A stretch of 64,000 bases of DNA from Hirundichthys speculiger (Eukaryota > Chordata > Actinopteri > Beloniformes > Exocoetidae), in NCBI GenBank assembly GCA_018398805.1, contig JAGFBZ010000374.1, positions 146,501 through 210,500 on the forward strand. The letters are read 5' to 3'. This document shows, piece after piece, positions 1 to 12,030 of this stretch (positions are counted from its first letter, which is position 1; each line of letters starts with the position of its first letter). The translations under genes and the position numbers were made by a program. Under the pieces are notes generated by a model. That model worked only from the letters and a program-made list of their open reading frames with translations, ran no database searches and was not told the DNA's origin.

Positions 1-470
1 AAGTGAGAGCTTGTATTGTGTCTGTGACAATCTCCTAGTGTGGTTACACTTGTAAGCAAACACAACATACCACAGTGAAACACCGCTGGTGCCGCGCCAG
101 GTCGGCCTTGGCAGCCGCTCCCGCCAGCCAATCAGGCTCACTGATGGTTTTCACAGCGCTCTGTTTCCCAGCGCTGCGATTGTTCGAGCGCGTCCGTTTA
201 AGCTGTCGGCGCGTACGGTTGCCGATGCCATCAAGTCTCCCCTTAATGTCCTTTGGGATGGGATCATCGTCCTGAGTTATGATGGGGATTTTTTTTTAAT
301 GCTTTTGCAGGAAAAACAGTGACGCCACACGAGGGAGACTTCACGCAGGTGACTTCAGCAGAAAATACAGTCTTGCCTATGAAGAACAGAATTTAGATCG
401 TGAAATGAGGCCTTTGCATCCACTTTCCTGAAAAAAAAAATGAAGTAAATATTGTGAACCAAATAGTCAA
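1..470. other. Unassigned intronic sequence
   Basis: The first part (about 75-260) is GC-richer with CpGs and the rest is AT-rich. I see no exon, RNA gene or resolvable element. Confidence 0.4.
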
Positions 471-1620
471 AGTCAAAGTGACTTTATTGTCAATCAGAGG
501 ATTGAAATTGCGTTTCCCCAAACTCCAAATATAGTAAACAACGTAAACATAGTAAACAGAACATAAACATAGTATTCACAATACAAGGTGCATATAAGTT
601 CAAAGTGCTGAATAGCAGTAGCAGCTTGGAGATAGAGGAGTACTAGGGACGGGCATCTGGTCGAGATTTATTCGTCGATCGTCGGGAGATTTAATGATTA
701 ATAATTGATTAATCATTAACATTTTTATATTGAAAACTATCACAATTATTCTCGATATCGGCATGACGTTTGTTTTCCCCTTTGGCCTGGTTGCTATGGC
801 CTGGTTGCTATGGCCCACGCATGCCCAGATGTGTTCAGTGGCCCGGATGTTGTGGTTGAGAATAACGTGACATTTCCTGTTTCTTTTCTTTAAAAAAAAA
901 CAACGATAATAAAAGAAGAGATATCGAGGAGACTACTTAACAATGACAATTTATATCAAGGCGCCAGTATTACAGGCTTTTTATTTCTTAAAAAGATGCG
1001 CTTGTTGTGAGCTCGATGTGCGCTGCAGCTCCTTCTGGTCCGTGCTAACACCGAGTTGAGGCTAGGCTAGGCTAGGCTAGGCTGATGACGAACCGCCGCC
1101 ACCGTCCTTTACAAGGCTTGGATGCGCGTTGTTCAAGTGATACATCATTGTCGTTGTTGATTAATTGTATTTGTAATTAGCATTGCAGTGATTGCAGTAC
1201 ACTTGGTCATTTTCTAAACGAAAATGGTCCCACGCCACACTTCACCCACCACGACCGCTTCATGATTAGGCGATGACCTACAGAAGCTCGCATGTAACAA
1301 CTGAGTCCAGCCAGGGTAGGGTGATGGTGAAATGTTGCCCCCTGCTGCCAAATTTCTATCGGTGGCACAGTGAAATGCATCACATTGTTTGAGGACGTGC
1401 ACTGATAACCTACATTCGGTTTAAAAAAAAAAAAAAAAAAAAAATGTTCGGGTTCATCGACGAAAATTAATTTCTTCGACCAAATTCTTAATGATCAATC
1501 ATCAATTAATCGATTAATTATGCCCATCCCTAAGGAGTACTGTAATAAATATATTATTTTGTATACAAAGAATATTTGGCAGACATGTTTTTTTTATATA
1601 GTATAGATAGTTGTATAGTT
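471..1620. repeat. Dispersed repeat (LINE 3'-end-like) split by a hAT element
   Basis: The block starts TCAAAGTCAAAGTGACTTTA and continues with a GAAATTGCGTTTCCCC stretch, which I recognise as a common fish interspersed repeat, probably a LINE 3' region. It runs to 643, is interrupted by the hAT at 644-1532 and resumes after the duplicated AGGAGTAC. The outer ends are not sharp. Confidence 0.45.
644..1532. mobile_element. hAT nonautonomous element, family alpha copy 1
   Basis: This 889-bp element has TAGGG-type termini (TAGGGACGGGCAT left; ATGCCCATCCCTA right) and a perfect 8-bp TSD AGGAGTAC at 636-643 and 1533-1540. Subterminal sequence is rich in TTAATCGATTAAT palindromes. A (GGCTA)5 run lies at about 1062-1083. 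A second copy in opposite orientation is at 57121-57997. No coding capacity is evident. Confidence 0.93.
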
Positions 1621-2438
1621 ATAGTATAGGACAAAGCTATCTAGCAACACGATAACGCTAAACTTCAGCTGATACGGTCAGACGAGGAGAGAACATGACT
1701 GGATGGAGAAATGATCCCAGAGTCTCAGCAAAACCATCAAGACTGTGATTTCTGAATGAATGGATTGGACACCAAAAACGAGTGCAACAGCCCGTGTATC
1801 TGAACCGCCGATGGATCTGAAGCAGCACGGTTTGCTACATTTTTGTAGTTTAGACATTTAAAGATGCTCAATCTGAATTTAATCTGAATTAGGCGACATT
1901 GGTGCTGAGACGTCACGCGCCCTCATGTTGGATCACGTTTCCTTTCTAAATCCACGAGTCAAAGTCGATAACTGGGAAAAGAGTCACTGCAGCTCCACAG
2001 TAACGTCGCGGCTAACCGTGAAACAGGACGCGGGTCTCCGTGTGGATCTAGTGGATCTCTCCAGGGCGGCGGGGCGCTGACTGACGCTCTGGTAAAGCCT
2101 CCACGACTCTTAGACCCGAGCGGGGTCTCTGCACGCCGAACGAGGACGTGTCGATAGAGGAAGAGGGGAACATCTGGCTCCGAGATGTTCCTTCGCTCGG
2201 CTCCCGAAGCCGTACAAGTTACGACAGAATCCAGGGAAACAGAAGACGGCGGCGCCGAGGCCAAAACTATTCAGCAGCAGCAGCTGTGGAGGCTCAGTGT
2301 TCACCAATGATCAATCTCCTCAGCTTTAATGACTGCAACGCATTAAAAAAGACAAATATATTTTCAGATTGGCTTATACTGATAAAAGAGGAGGAGTTGT
2401 TTTAGAAGTTTGCAGCCAATCCAATCCCATCTGCCATA
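1541..2438. other. Unassigned intronic sequence
   Basis: After the LINE-like remnant there is mixed sequence, CpG-rich around 1960-2290. Open frames there on both strands show no domain and no splice pattern I can defend. Confidence 0.35.
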
Positions 2439-2442
2439 TACA

Positions 2443-2489
<47 letters not shown>

Positions 2490-2854
2490 ATAGTCATGGA
2501 AAAAATGATTAGACCACCCTTGTTTCTTCAGTTTCTTGTTCATTTTAATGCCTGGTACAACTAAAGGTACATTTGTTTGGACAAACATAACGATAACCAC
2601 AAAGATTGCTCATAAGAGTTTTATTTAAGATAAGAGCTGATATCTTACCATTTTCCATGGTTTTCTTGATTATAACCTAAATCACTTAAGTTTTTACATC
2701 AATAGCTATGGCGTTGTACTGCCAAAAACACTGCTTTTATGCATTCAGTGTTTTCTTTTCTGTCTGTTTTAGTCACATGATGACGTTTAGTGGTACCAGG
2801 TATGAAATGAACAAGAGAAGTGAAGAAAAATGGTGGTCTAATCATTTTTTCCAT

Positions 2855-2893
<39 letters not shown>

Positions 2894-2940
2894 ATATATT
2901 ATATATATATATATATAGATATATATATATATAAACACAC
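2439..2940. repeat. (TA)n microsatellite flanking a Tc1/mariner MITE
   Basis: TA-dinucleotide tracts lie on both sides (about 2448-2491 and 2857-2935) of the MITE at 2493-2856. This is expected if a TA-targeting element entered a TA microsatellite. Imperfections include TATTATA and GGATATATT interruptions. Confidence 0.9.
2493..2856. mobile_element. Tc1/mariner MITE copy A (TIR CAGTCATGGAAAAAAT)
   Basis: This ~365-bp copy has termini GTCATGGAAAAAATGATTAG and CTAATCATTTTTTCCATG, with the outermost CA/TG eroded. It is collinear with the copies at 36652, 47484 and 56016. Known TA target preference fits its position inside a TA microsatellite. It has no transposase. Confidence 0.85.
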
Positions 2941-4447
2941 AAACAATTAAATAAAGAGGATGTGACACATGCTGACAGAAAAAAAACTGTGGACAGTTGA
3001 AATAAATAAATAACTTTTGGGGAAGAAAAACTAATATTACAAGTGTTTGCAGCAGTGTGTTCACTTTTAGGTCAGAAATTGTTTAACTATTAATTGTATC
3101 CACGTTTAATTGTTTAATTTTCAGGTTTTCTGTCAAATCTTTTTAAATGTTTACAAAAAAACGTACATTAAAAAAAACAGGACATAAAATCTCAATAACT
3201 GAAAAGGTTGGATATGAAAAAAGTTTAGAATTTATACCTCCATTGGTTACCTGGGAATTATAATAACATAATGCAAAGAACAATAAACATAGTAGTTATT
3301 ATTATTCATTATTATTATTATTATTATTATTACTACTACTGTTATCTGTTATTACTATCATAATAAAATAAATAAAATTAAAAAAATTAAAAAAATAAAT
3401 TAAATGTAATTAATTAAAAATAAAATAAAAATAAAATCAATAAAAAATAAAATAAAATAAATAATCATCAGTATTATTAATTTATTTTAATTATTGCAAC
3501 AGGAAAAAAATCACAAAAGGTTACCCACTTATCTGTGTCACATTTTATGTAGTTTTTTTTACAATTCTAGTGAAACCCAATGAAGTGACAAGTCTAATCT
3601 TCGATCTTATCTCAGTGATCAATGATTAGATCACTGTTAAATTAAAGTCTGCCAGTTTCATATTTAATAGCTGAAGTTGCTGTGAACCTGCCTGAATTTG
3701 AAGAAACGCTCTTCAAGTTTCAGAGTCGCGTCTCGTCTTTTGCAACAAACAACAAAGTCACTGTTAAACTCTGTAAGATTTATGCACTTTGGAAACAGGA
3801 AGGGAAACAAATAAAAAAAAAGAGAAACCACACCGCGGTGTCTCCACATGTTGACTGAGCGCAGAGACGCTTCACACCTGCGGATGACGGCGCTGAACCT
3901 TCAGGCTTGTGTTTTCATTCAAGTTCCACAGTTTACAGCCTAATTTGACCATAATGAGATCAGCACGACAGATTGGTCTCACCGACTTGACTTTTATTGC
4001 AGCAGGCATCACTGGGAGGCCGTGATTGTAAAGCCTCGGCTGTGACGGCGGCCTGTTCCCGCCGCACATTTATAAACACCCCCGGCTCGGATTACAGCGC
4101 CGCCGGTGTTGTGAAATTTCTTCCTACTCATAATATCTTCCTACCCGAGTTGGCTGCGCATGCGTACAGCAGCAACTTCAGAAGGCCGTAATATTCTGCT
4201 GCCTGACCGTTATCGCGGAAGAGAAAAGGTATTTTCTTGTATTTTATATAGACAGTTTTTAATGCATATACGTTTGGAGGACAAATCAAATGCTCCAAAT
4301 GCCTAACATTTAATACTTTGTATGAACAGTATTTATATTGCATAGGTTGGACAGACAAATCAGATGCACGTCTTTATGATGCATATGGCAAGACGATAAA
4401 TCTCAAACATAATTGTAATCCGTTACATTACGCGAGAAAAATGCGTA
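2941..4447. other. AT-rich intronic sequence with (ATT)n and (AAAT)n tracts
   Basis: An (ATT)n/(AAAT)n low-complexity region occupies about 3290-3480. The stretch 3860-4200 is balanced in composition and non-repetitive, and could be conserved non-coding sequence. No exon is recognised. Confidence 0.35.
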
Positions 4448-5246
4448 CCGTATTTTCTGGACTATAAAGCGCACCTGAATATAAGCCGCACCCATTAAAA
4501 TATAAACGAAATATATATTTTGTCACAAATAAGCCGCACCGGACTATAAGCCGCCGGTATCCAGGCTGAGAAATGAGATCTTTCGATGTAAATAAGTGTT
4601 TATTCACATACCTGAACAGATTGTTTCTGAACAGAACCTGTAACACGGCAGTAAAAGTTCTGATCGAACAAAACAGAAAAGTCATTGATGGTTTTATTCA
4701 TTTTCCTCCTGCACACTAAAACCAAGTTGCTTTATTTTTCCTCCTCCTGTGTACTGAAGCCCCCCCACACAGCAAAGATATCCGGAACGGACCCACGAAA
4801 CAGACCCGTAACGGGGTCCACTTACACTCAGTACCGGATCTGCTTGGGAGCCGGATCGCGGACCTGCTGGCTGCGTCCGGTCCGCATCTGCGATTAAAAC
4901 CTTATCTCTGCGGCGGGTCCACTCAGAACCCTGAAATCCACTGAGGAACCAACAAACTGACTGGACAAACTGATAAATCCAGGTGTGTCTGATTAGCTAC
5001 AATGGTCAGACACACCTGGATTAATCAGTTTGTCCAATAATAACAGGTATTGATGCTCACAAAATGAATGTAGAGTAGCATAGCCAACATAGGCTACTGA
5101 ACAAAAACAGAATAGCCTTTAACTACTCGGTTTGTTTTTTCCACTTCCTGCTAGAGCGCCCCCTGAGGGCTGAAGAAAAACTCTGTATAAACCTCATGGT
5201 TTAAAGCGTTGGACAAAAGTAGCGGCTTATAGTCCGGAAAATACGG
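4448..5246. mobile_element. Tc1/mariner-like MITE with ACCGTATTTTC termini
   Basis: This 799-bp element has inverted termini CCGTATTTTCTGGACTATAA and TTATAGTCCGGAAAATACGG, flanked by TA on both sides (4446-4447, 5247-5248). Subterminal AAGCCGCACC/GCGGCTTATAG repeats are typical of this abundant fish MITE. A near-perfect 31-bp hairpin lies inside (4962-5036). No transposase is encoded. Confidence 0.88.
4962..5036. repeat. 31-bp inverted repeat (hairpin) inside the MITE
   Basis: The left arm TGGACAAACTGATAAATCCA continues through GGTGTGTCTGA (to 4992). Its reverse complement occupies 5006-5036 with one mismatch. The loop is 13 nt (TTAGCTACAATGG). Confidence 0.9.
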
Positions 5247-5248
5247 TA

Positions 5249-6035
5249 ATTAAATTAGTGACTTATGATTACAGTTTAAAGTTACATCTGAACATTTTCT
5301 GCAAATGTTCAGATGTTCAAATATCTCCTCTCAGAGGAGAGCAGATATATGTGCTGGTAGGATGTTGTTACAATGTAGGAAAAAATTACAGACAGAAAAC
5401 ACAAACACCGCTAACTCCTCCGTGTCTTACAAAACTCTAATAATGCACGTGCACGTGCGTGTGTGTGTTGTCATGTGAATCAGAAAGGTAAAGACAACAG
5501 TGGAGTGTTTCTTTGGACTGTTGTCTGCAGACGGAGGAGGGCAGTGAGATGCCACTTATCATCGCCCACTCACGAACCCCCTTCATTACCATCGCTCATT
5601 TATGGCAGGAACATGCACGTGCACGTGCACAGATCCCAGAAGCGCACATGCAGGACCATCTCACGTATCTCTGGGTCACCTATCGCAGTTTGTGCGTGTC
5701 CGTGACCCGCCAGAAGGTTCTTTCCAGAGTTTCTAGACTCAGAGGTCCCGCCGCGGTTTCATCCTAAAGAAAACAGCTCAGACATGTTTTTGACTTTAAT
5801 GGTTTTCTCAACGTCGCTGACTCAGCAGCGCTCTGCTGAACTGCAGCTGAAGTGACCGCTTCATTAATCAACTTAATTAACTGAAAACATACTGACGGCG
5901 GGCCTGTGATGATCAGTCCTGTTACGTGGCTTCGATAAGGACAGAAAGGTTTCAGATTTGGTTATTTGCTTGTTTTGAGTCTCAAACAGTTATATTTGAC
6001 TTGGCTGCATCTCTCTCTCTTTCTCAGTTTCCTGT
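5249..6035. other. Unassigned intronic sequence with CACGTG repeats
   Basis: Two (TGCACG)n-like palindromic runs (near 5444 and 5613) contain CACGTG E-boxes. The interval between them is non-repetitive. No gene is seen. Confidence 0.35.
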
Positions 6036-6043
6036 CTCCTCAT

Positions 6044-7134
6044 TAGAGCTGAGCGATTTTATCGATTCTGCGATATACATCAATATTTTATTTCCCCAGA
6101 TAGTATCAATTTTTCCCCCGCAGGTATCGATATTCTAAGCTTCTTTCAAAACCCCCGTATCCCACCTTTAAAAGCTTGGAAGCAACAATTTACACTGTTT
6201 AAATAAATGAAACTATTTTTCTCAACACATCTTTTATTAATTTTTACCAGCATTTGCAAGCTGCCTGTCAGCCATATACAGTGATCCCTTATTCTTCGTG
6301 GTTAATGGGGACCGGCGCCCCCCTGCGATAATCAAAATCTGCGAACTGGAGCCGGAGCCCCTCGAGCCTAAATAATGTGTTTAAAAATATGTTTAAAACC
6401 ATAAAAAGTATCGAGGCCTTGAAACAGACAAAGGCTCAACTGTGGTCTTTCTGTTTCCTTCACAGCCTCTGGTCTCTGAACGTAGTAAACAACCGCTGGT
6501 ATTGTGCTATTTTTGGCTCGTAATTAGCGGCTAACACGCTAACAACAACAAAACAAAAGTCTGGTTTTCTTGCATGGAACGGAACTTTTTTGGCACTGCA
6601 AACTTGTAACATCAACAGGTTGGATGTTGGCTCCTGTCGGTTAACAGAGAATGTAAATCTATACACGCTGGGCTGCTGTTGATGCTCCTACACTTTTCAT
6701 CTAAACCCCGTTTTTGCCGTCCCACGACACACACACATTTACCCAAAAGGGCCACCATTACCCATAAGGCTACCTTCTTAAAGGGGCCAACTGGCTCACA
6801 GCATTTCTTCACAACGACATCCATGTTTCCGCGATCTTACATTTGTTTTAAATTATATTATATATTTTCTGAAAAATCCGCAGATAACTAAAACCGCAGA
6901 ACTTAAACCGCGAAGTGGCAAGGGATCACTGTAATGTGTAATTGATGCTTTCAGTTCAATTAATTCAAACAAAGTCATTGGAACACTCACAAGATGTCAC
7001 CAAAATCACTTTGTCCCTTTAAAATCTTTCAGAAAATGATGTAAATGTATCTTAAGATGAATATCGATATAAATCGTATCGTGAGCCAAATATTGTGTAT
7101 CGTATCGTGAGATTAGTGTATCGCTACAGCCCTA
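6044..7134. mobile_element. hAT element, family beta copy 1 (with nested Tigger-like MITE)
   Basis: The ends are TAGAGCTGAGCGATTTTATC and GTGTATCGCTACAGCCCTA. The perfect 8-bp TSD is CTCCTCAT (6036-6043 and 7135-7142). Total length is 1091 bp, of which 653 bp plus one TA is a later insertion (6279-6931). The family shares TATCGATATTCTAAGC and CAAGATGTCACC blocks with the copies at 19338, 25338, 28162 and 35976. Confidence 0.93.
6279..6931. mobile_element. Tigger/pogo-like MITE nested in hAT beta
   Basis: Termini CAGTGATCCCTTATTCTTCG and CGAAGTGGCAAGGGATCACTG are inverted, with TA on both sides (6277-6278, 6932-6933). The paralogous hAT copy at 36181-36200 reads GCCATATAATGTG, the exact empty site. 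The CAGTG(A/T)TCCCT terminus is of the pogo/Tigger type. Open frames inside are short and unrecognised. Confidence 0.9.
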
Positions 7135-7142
7135 CTCCTCAT

Positions 7143-7638
7143 CACTGAAAATAACAAATCTAAATATTCTTACTAAACATTTATCCCCATAATGAAATAT
7201 TTGCAGAAAAATCTCAAATGTTTCTAGATAACATCAATGTATTGAGCATCTGTGGGAGGAAAAACAAATTAAAAGGGAGAAGGGAGACCTAGCAACAGAC
7301 CCAACTGAATCGCCACGATCGAAAAACTACTTTCAGATGACATTAAATAGTCGCAAAGTTTACTTTCGGTCTTTCAATTGGCCCATCCATCCATCCATCC
7401 ATCTATCCATCCATCCGGCCCCAAACCAACGCAGACGGGACTCAAAACAAAGCACCTCTATGTCACCGCGATGCGTGATTGGAAATGATGGGTCTCATCA
7501 GTTTAGGGAGGCAGCCAGAGCAAAGGAGCGATGCAGGGAGGCCAAATGGGGTGTTCACGGAGCACACGGAGAAAGAGAAGATCTAGAATCTGAGAGACCC
7601 AGAGGCCCGTAACGAGGGAGGAGCTCCGGCCGAATCAG
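7143..7638. other. Unassigned intronic sequence with (CATC)n
   Basis: A CATC tetranucleotide run lies at 7382-7414. The rest shows no gene or element. Confidence 0.4.
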
Positions 7639-7646
7639 AGTGGGAG

Positions 7647-8673
7647 TAGGGTTGGGAATCGAGAACCAGAACCATTCCTGTAGAGAACCGGTTCCGTGTG
7701 TTTCAATTCCATGAAATTGTTTGGCAGTTTATCCAGCGATTCTCTTATCGATTCCAACCAATCTCACGTAATTTACGCAAGTTACGCACAGTGAATTCCA
7801 GAAAGCACTTACGTGATTAAGTTACGTCGGTTTAGCACGTTTAGCATTGGAGTTGTAAACAACAATGGCGCCCACCAGGTTCAAAACGCTCCAAAGTTTG
7901 GCTTCACTTCACCAAAGAAAGATGGCAACAAGGCAACTAGCAGTCATTGTAAAGTGGAGATAACAGCGTCGGGAGGGAACACGGCTAACACGCAGAAACA
8001 TTTGAACACACAACATGCGATAACGAGTGTCGTGTTTTTGACGCTTCGGACTGATGGATCTCAACCCAGCAGCAGTAGCCAAGCTAAGATCACCTCTGGT
8101 AACTCTGGTTAGTAGCTATCCCGCTGCCTATGTGCTTCTTTGTAAAACACGCTATAACATTAGCGCTATGCTATTAAACGAATGCCTTCTGCATTACATT
8201 TAGAAGATGACCGTGATGAGAGAGAGAGTCTGGCTGTTTCAGAGGCTGGAAGACATGATTATTTTACTGCAAAAGAATTGTTAATTCTTCATAGTATTTG
8301 CAGATTTGTACTATGCACTGTTCCGTTGTATTTGATAGTATTTATCTTTCTTTATTATTATTTTTGAGTGCTTAGTGAGCTCATATATCCTTTTAAAAGG
8401 GAGATTTTTTTTCATTTCTATTAGGAAAAATCTGTTAGTAAAATGTTACACATTCTTGTGTATTTGCACAGTTACATATTACAACAGTTAACACGTTATT
8501 TTGACCTCGCTGTTGAGTTTGTAAGGTCGTGACTTCTAAGTAAAAAAAAATGATGCTAATAAAACTGTTAGTTCTCCTTTTTTCCCCAAATTAGAATCGA
8601 TAAAGAATCGAATCGTTAAACAGTATCGATAATGGAATCGGAATCGGAAAAATCGTATTAACTCCCATCCCTA
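7647..8673 (+). mobile_element. hAT element, family gamma copy 1, with BED zinc-finger remnant
   Basis: The 1027-bp element has termini TAGGGTTGGGAATCGAGAAC and TTAACTCCCATCCCTA with a perfect TSD AGTGGGAG (7639-7646, 8674-8681). Near 7864-8030 a degenerate BED zinc finger is readable after one frame correction. Copy 2 lies at 22175-23155. Confidence 0.93.
7864..8112 (+). pseudogene. Degenerate BED zinc finger of a hAT transposase (gamma copy 1)
   Basis: From ATGGCGCCC the frames give MAPTRF, then PKKDGNKATSSHCKVEITAS and GGNTANTQKHLNTQH. This fits a BED finger (aromatic region, C-x2-C, H-x4/5-H), but the first zinc Cys is Ser (AGC for TGC). A one-base insertion at the AAAACGC run shifts frame relative to copy 2. 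No RNase-H-like catalytic part or hAT dimerisation domain follows. It is a relic, not a working gene. Confidence 0.7.
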
Positions 8674-8681
8674 AGTGGGAG

Positions 8682-10142
8682 CCGTCGCAGCTGTCATCGC
8701 CTCTGACCTCTGTCAGCACCTCCCGTCAAGTCTGCTTATCGGTCCGAGCTACGTTGAGCGCCGCGCGCCTGCCGAGAAACACATCCTCTCGTCTCGTTAC
8801 AGAGGATCGACGAACCCCGACGCCCGTCCTCGCTCGTGTCACACATTGACCCTGACACCTTGGCAACGGAGAAGAAAAAAAAAAAAACAAGAAAATCCTG
8901 GATGGAAGGAAGGAATGAGTGACCTTTAAGCGCACTGCACCTATTCAGAGCTGTCAATGGCGCGCAGTCGTTAAAGATAATAATCACCCAACGACTAAGC
9001 CTCGCTGTAGTTTCTCCTTACGTTAAACGATTGCAACATTTCTGGCTGATTTACAGCGTAATGATGAGGAAACCAGGTTTGAATTTGGAATGAAAACAAT
9101 TAAAAGGAATCTGCCGGTGCGCTGAGCTGTTCGGGGATGGCAAGAGCTTTAAGTCAACAGCTGGAGGTCAGCGGCCTCCTGATAGTTCAGCGCTCATCTG
9201 CCTCACCCTGTCAGCTCGTATAGCCTAACCTGCCCCGCCAGACGCCAGCGCCGATGATTGATGGTGCCACGGAAAACCTAAAACCATTTTTCTCCGTGAC
9301 AGGATGGGCTATCATAAATAAAAGAGATGTGGCCATTCATCACGCTCCGCTACCAGGTTCTCACACTGTCAGGAGATACTTCTCGTCGCTCCTCATAAAA
9401 GCAGCGCTAATGGCGATAAATGAGGAGTCGTCATGATCTCAACGGCAGCCCCGAAGGCAACACGCTTCAGGAGCGCAGTGACGAAGCTTCACCTGCCGTG
9501 AGGCTCTGAATGTACACTCAACATTCAAATCAAGAGGTTAAAAGCAAACAGGGAAGCTCATTAAAGAACCGGAGCGTTAAAAGCTGACCTCGAACCTAAA
9601 CAAGCACGACTTCTTGGAGCTCTGAGAGACTCCGAGACAATGAGACAAAGAACATCCAACATTTTTTTTTTTTTGCTGGAACGAAGATGGAAAAAGTGAG
9701 GGGGGGGGGGGAAAAAAGCAAGCGAGGCAGGAAGGACGGGAAAAACAATGAGCGTACGCTGATAGTTTGATGAATGATCTTTTTGCGTTTTGCCACTCAT
9801 GTGTCTGGCAGCGACACGCGGCTGGACCGCGTCCACGCAGTCGCCTCGTGACATACGAACGGGCTTGAATGCAGAGACGGACGCACAGAAGCACAAAAAA
9901 ACAAGCGAATAGGAAATAACACTTCCACCGTCTCACTGTGGCTCCTCCCGTTCCATTACCCTCGCTACACCCGTACGGGTTTAGGAGTGCGCTAATGCGC
10001 TAGGTTGTCTTGGCGTCGTCTCCGTGTCTGGATCCGAGAGCTTTTCACCGTGTGACCCACTGGTTGGAAATTTGTGCTGGAGAGCTGAAGTAGCAGGTGG
10101 TTGTACCTGTGAGTAAATATAAATCCGTGTAAACATATCTGC
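8682..10142. other. Non-repetitive intronic sequence, candidate conserved element 9121-9440
   Basis: Most of this interval lacks transposon signatures. The part 9121-9440 is balanced, non-repetitive and rich in homeobox/bZIP-like words (for example CGCTAATGGCGATAAATGAG), with the look of conserved non-coding DNA. Short T and G runs occur at 9661-9712. No exon is recognised. Confidence 0.3.
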
Positions 10143-10150
10143 TTGGATGG

Positions 10151-10512
10151 TAGGGGTGTGAAAAAAAAAATCGATTTGGCAATATATCGTGATTTTCGGC
10201 CGCCCAATATAATATCGATTTTTCAGCTCCTAATATCGATTTTTTTAGAAAAATTTTATTCTATTTATTTAATCTTATTTATGTATTAAAAGTGCAAAAC
10301 CACTAATAATAAACAATAAATAGGTTGTTTTGAATCAAATAGTTTTGACTCAATTTGTCCTCTAAATGATCAATATCATCTGATGAACATATACAGCAAC
10401 TTGATTTTTCATCTCTACTTTTAATTTTGATATTAACTGGGTAGAGTATCGCTATATATCATGATATCGCGAAGTATCATGATACATATCGTATTGCCAA
10501 TACTCACCCCTA
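10151..10512. mobile_element. hAT MITE, family delta copy 1
   Basis: The 362-bp element has termini TAGGGGTGTGAAAAAA and CAATACTCACCCCTA, with a perfect 8-bp TSD TTGGATGG (10143-10150, 10513-10520). The interior carries ATATCGATTTTT and TATCATGATATCGCGA palindromic tracts. It has no coding potential. Related copies are at 48087-48446 and, as fragments, at 37199-37860. Confidence 0.93.
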
Positions 10513-10557
10513 TTGGATGGCCTTTTTTATTGTTTTTATTTTATTACTTGTGTTGCT

Positions 10558-12030
10558 CTGGGGCTGAGGTTGCCGAGGTGGTTAAAAAGCTCCTCGGTGG
10601 CCGGGCCCCGGGTGTGGATGAGATCCGCCCGGAGTTCCTCAAGGCTCTGGATGCTGAGGGGCTGTCTTGGTTGACACGCCTCTGCGGCATCGCGTGGATG
10701 TCGGGGACAGTACCGCTGGATTGGCAGACTGGGGTGGTGGTCCCCCTCTTTAAAAAGGGGGACCGGAGGGTGTGTTCCAACTACAGGGGGATCACACTCC
10801 TCAGCCTCCCTGGGAAGGTCTACTCAGGGGTCCTGGAGAGGAGGGTCCGTCGGATAGTCGGAATCTCGGATTGAGGAGGAGCAGTGTGGTTTTCGTCCCG
10901 GCCGTGGAACGGTGGACCAGCTCTTCATCCTCTTCAGGGTCTTGGAGGGGGCATGGGAGTTCGCCCAACCAGTCTACATCTGTTTTTGTGGACTTGGAGA
11001 AGGCGTTCGACCGTGTTCCCCAGGGATTCCTGTGGGGGGTGCTTCGGGAGTATGGGGTGCCGGACTCCCATGTACGGGCTGTCCGGTCCCTGTACGACCG
11101 GTGCCGGAGTTTGGTCCGCAATGCCGGCAGTAAGTCGGATTCGTTTCCAGTGAGGGTTGGACTCCGCCAAGGCTGCCCTTTGTCACCGATTCTGTTCATT
11201 ACTTTTATGGACAGAATTTCTAGGCGCAGCCGAGGTGTTGAGGGGATCCGGTTCGGTGGCCTCAGGATTGGGTCTCTGCTATTTGCAGATGATGTGGTTC
11301 TGTTGGCTTCATCGAGCCGTGATCTACAACTCTCGCTGGAGCGATTCGCAGCCGGTTGTGAAGCGGCTGGGATGAGAATCAGCACCTCCAAATCCGAGAC
11401 CATGGTCCTCAGCCGGAAAAGGGTGGAGTGCCCTCTCCGGGTTGGGGATGAGGTTCCTTCCCCAAGTGGAGGAGTTTAAGTATCTCGGGATCTTGTTCAC
11501 GAGTGAGGGAAGGATGGAGCGGGAGATCGACAGACGGATCGGTGCGGCATCTGCAGTGATGCGGGTGCTGCGCCGGTCTGTTGTGGTGAAGAGAGCGCTG
11601 AGTCGGAAGGCGGAGCTCTCGATTTACTGGTCGATCTACGTTCCCACCCTCACCTATGGTCAAGAGCTTTGGGTAGTGACCGAAAGAACAAGATCGCGGA
11701 TACAAGCGGCTGAAATGAGCTTCCTTCGCAGGATGGCCGGGCTCTCCCTTAGAGATAGGGTGAGAAGCTCGGTCATCCGGGAGGGGCTCAGAGTAGAACC
11801 GCTGCTCCTCCGCATCGAGTGGAGCCAGATGAGGTGGCTCGGGCATCTGGTTAGGATGCCTCCTGGACGCCTCCCTGGTGAGGTGTTCCGGGCACGGCCC
11901 ACTGGTCTGGGAACGCCTCGGGATCCCCCCAGAGGAGCTGGAGGAAGTGGCCGGGGAGAGGGGGGTCTGGGCTTCCTTACTCCGGCTGCTGCCCCCGCGA
12001 CCCGACCTCCGATAAGCGGAAGAAGACGGT
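10558..12030 (+). pseudogene. Rex3 reverse transcriptase remnant, frameshifted
   Basis: The translation follows Rex3 reverse transcriptase in order: APGVDEIRPEFLKALDAEGL, GDRRVCSNYRGITLLSLPGK, EEEQCGFRPGRGTVDQLF, VDLEKAFDRVPQG, RVGLRQGCPLSPILFITFMD, the catalytic box LLFADDVVLLASSSRDL (about 11278-11328), then EEFKYLGILFTSEGRMEREI and RTRSRIQAAEMSFLRR. Frame breaks occur near 10870, near 10987 (one extra T before VDLEKAF) and near 11450 (one extra T in GAGGTTCCTTCC). A deletion of roughly 70-80 bp near 11905 removes the GRPRTRW region. It cannot produce a functional protein and the endonuclease domain is absent. Confidence 0.92.

Noticed and set aside
2148..2405. Possible small genes on both strands at 1959-2405.
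   Set aside because: No domain, no splice context; GC-driven open frames.
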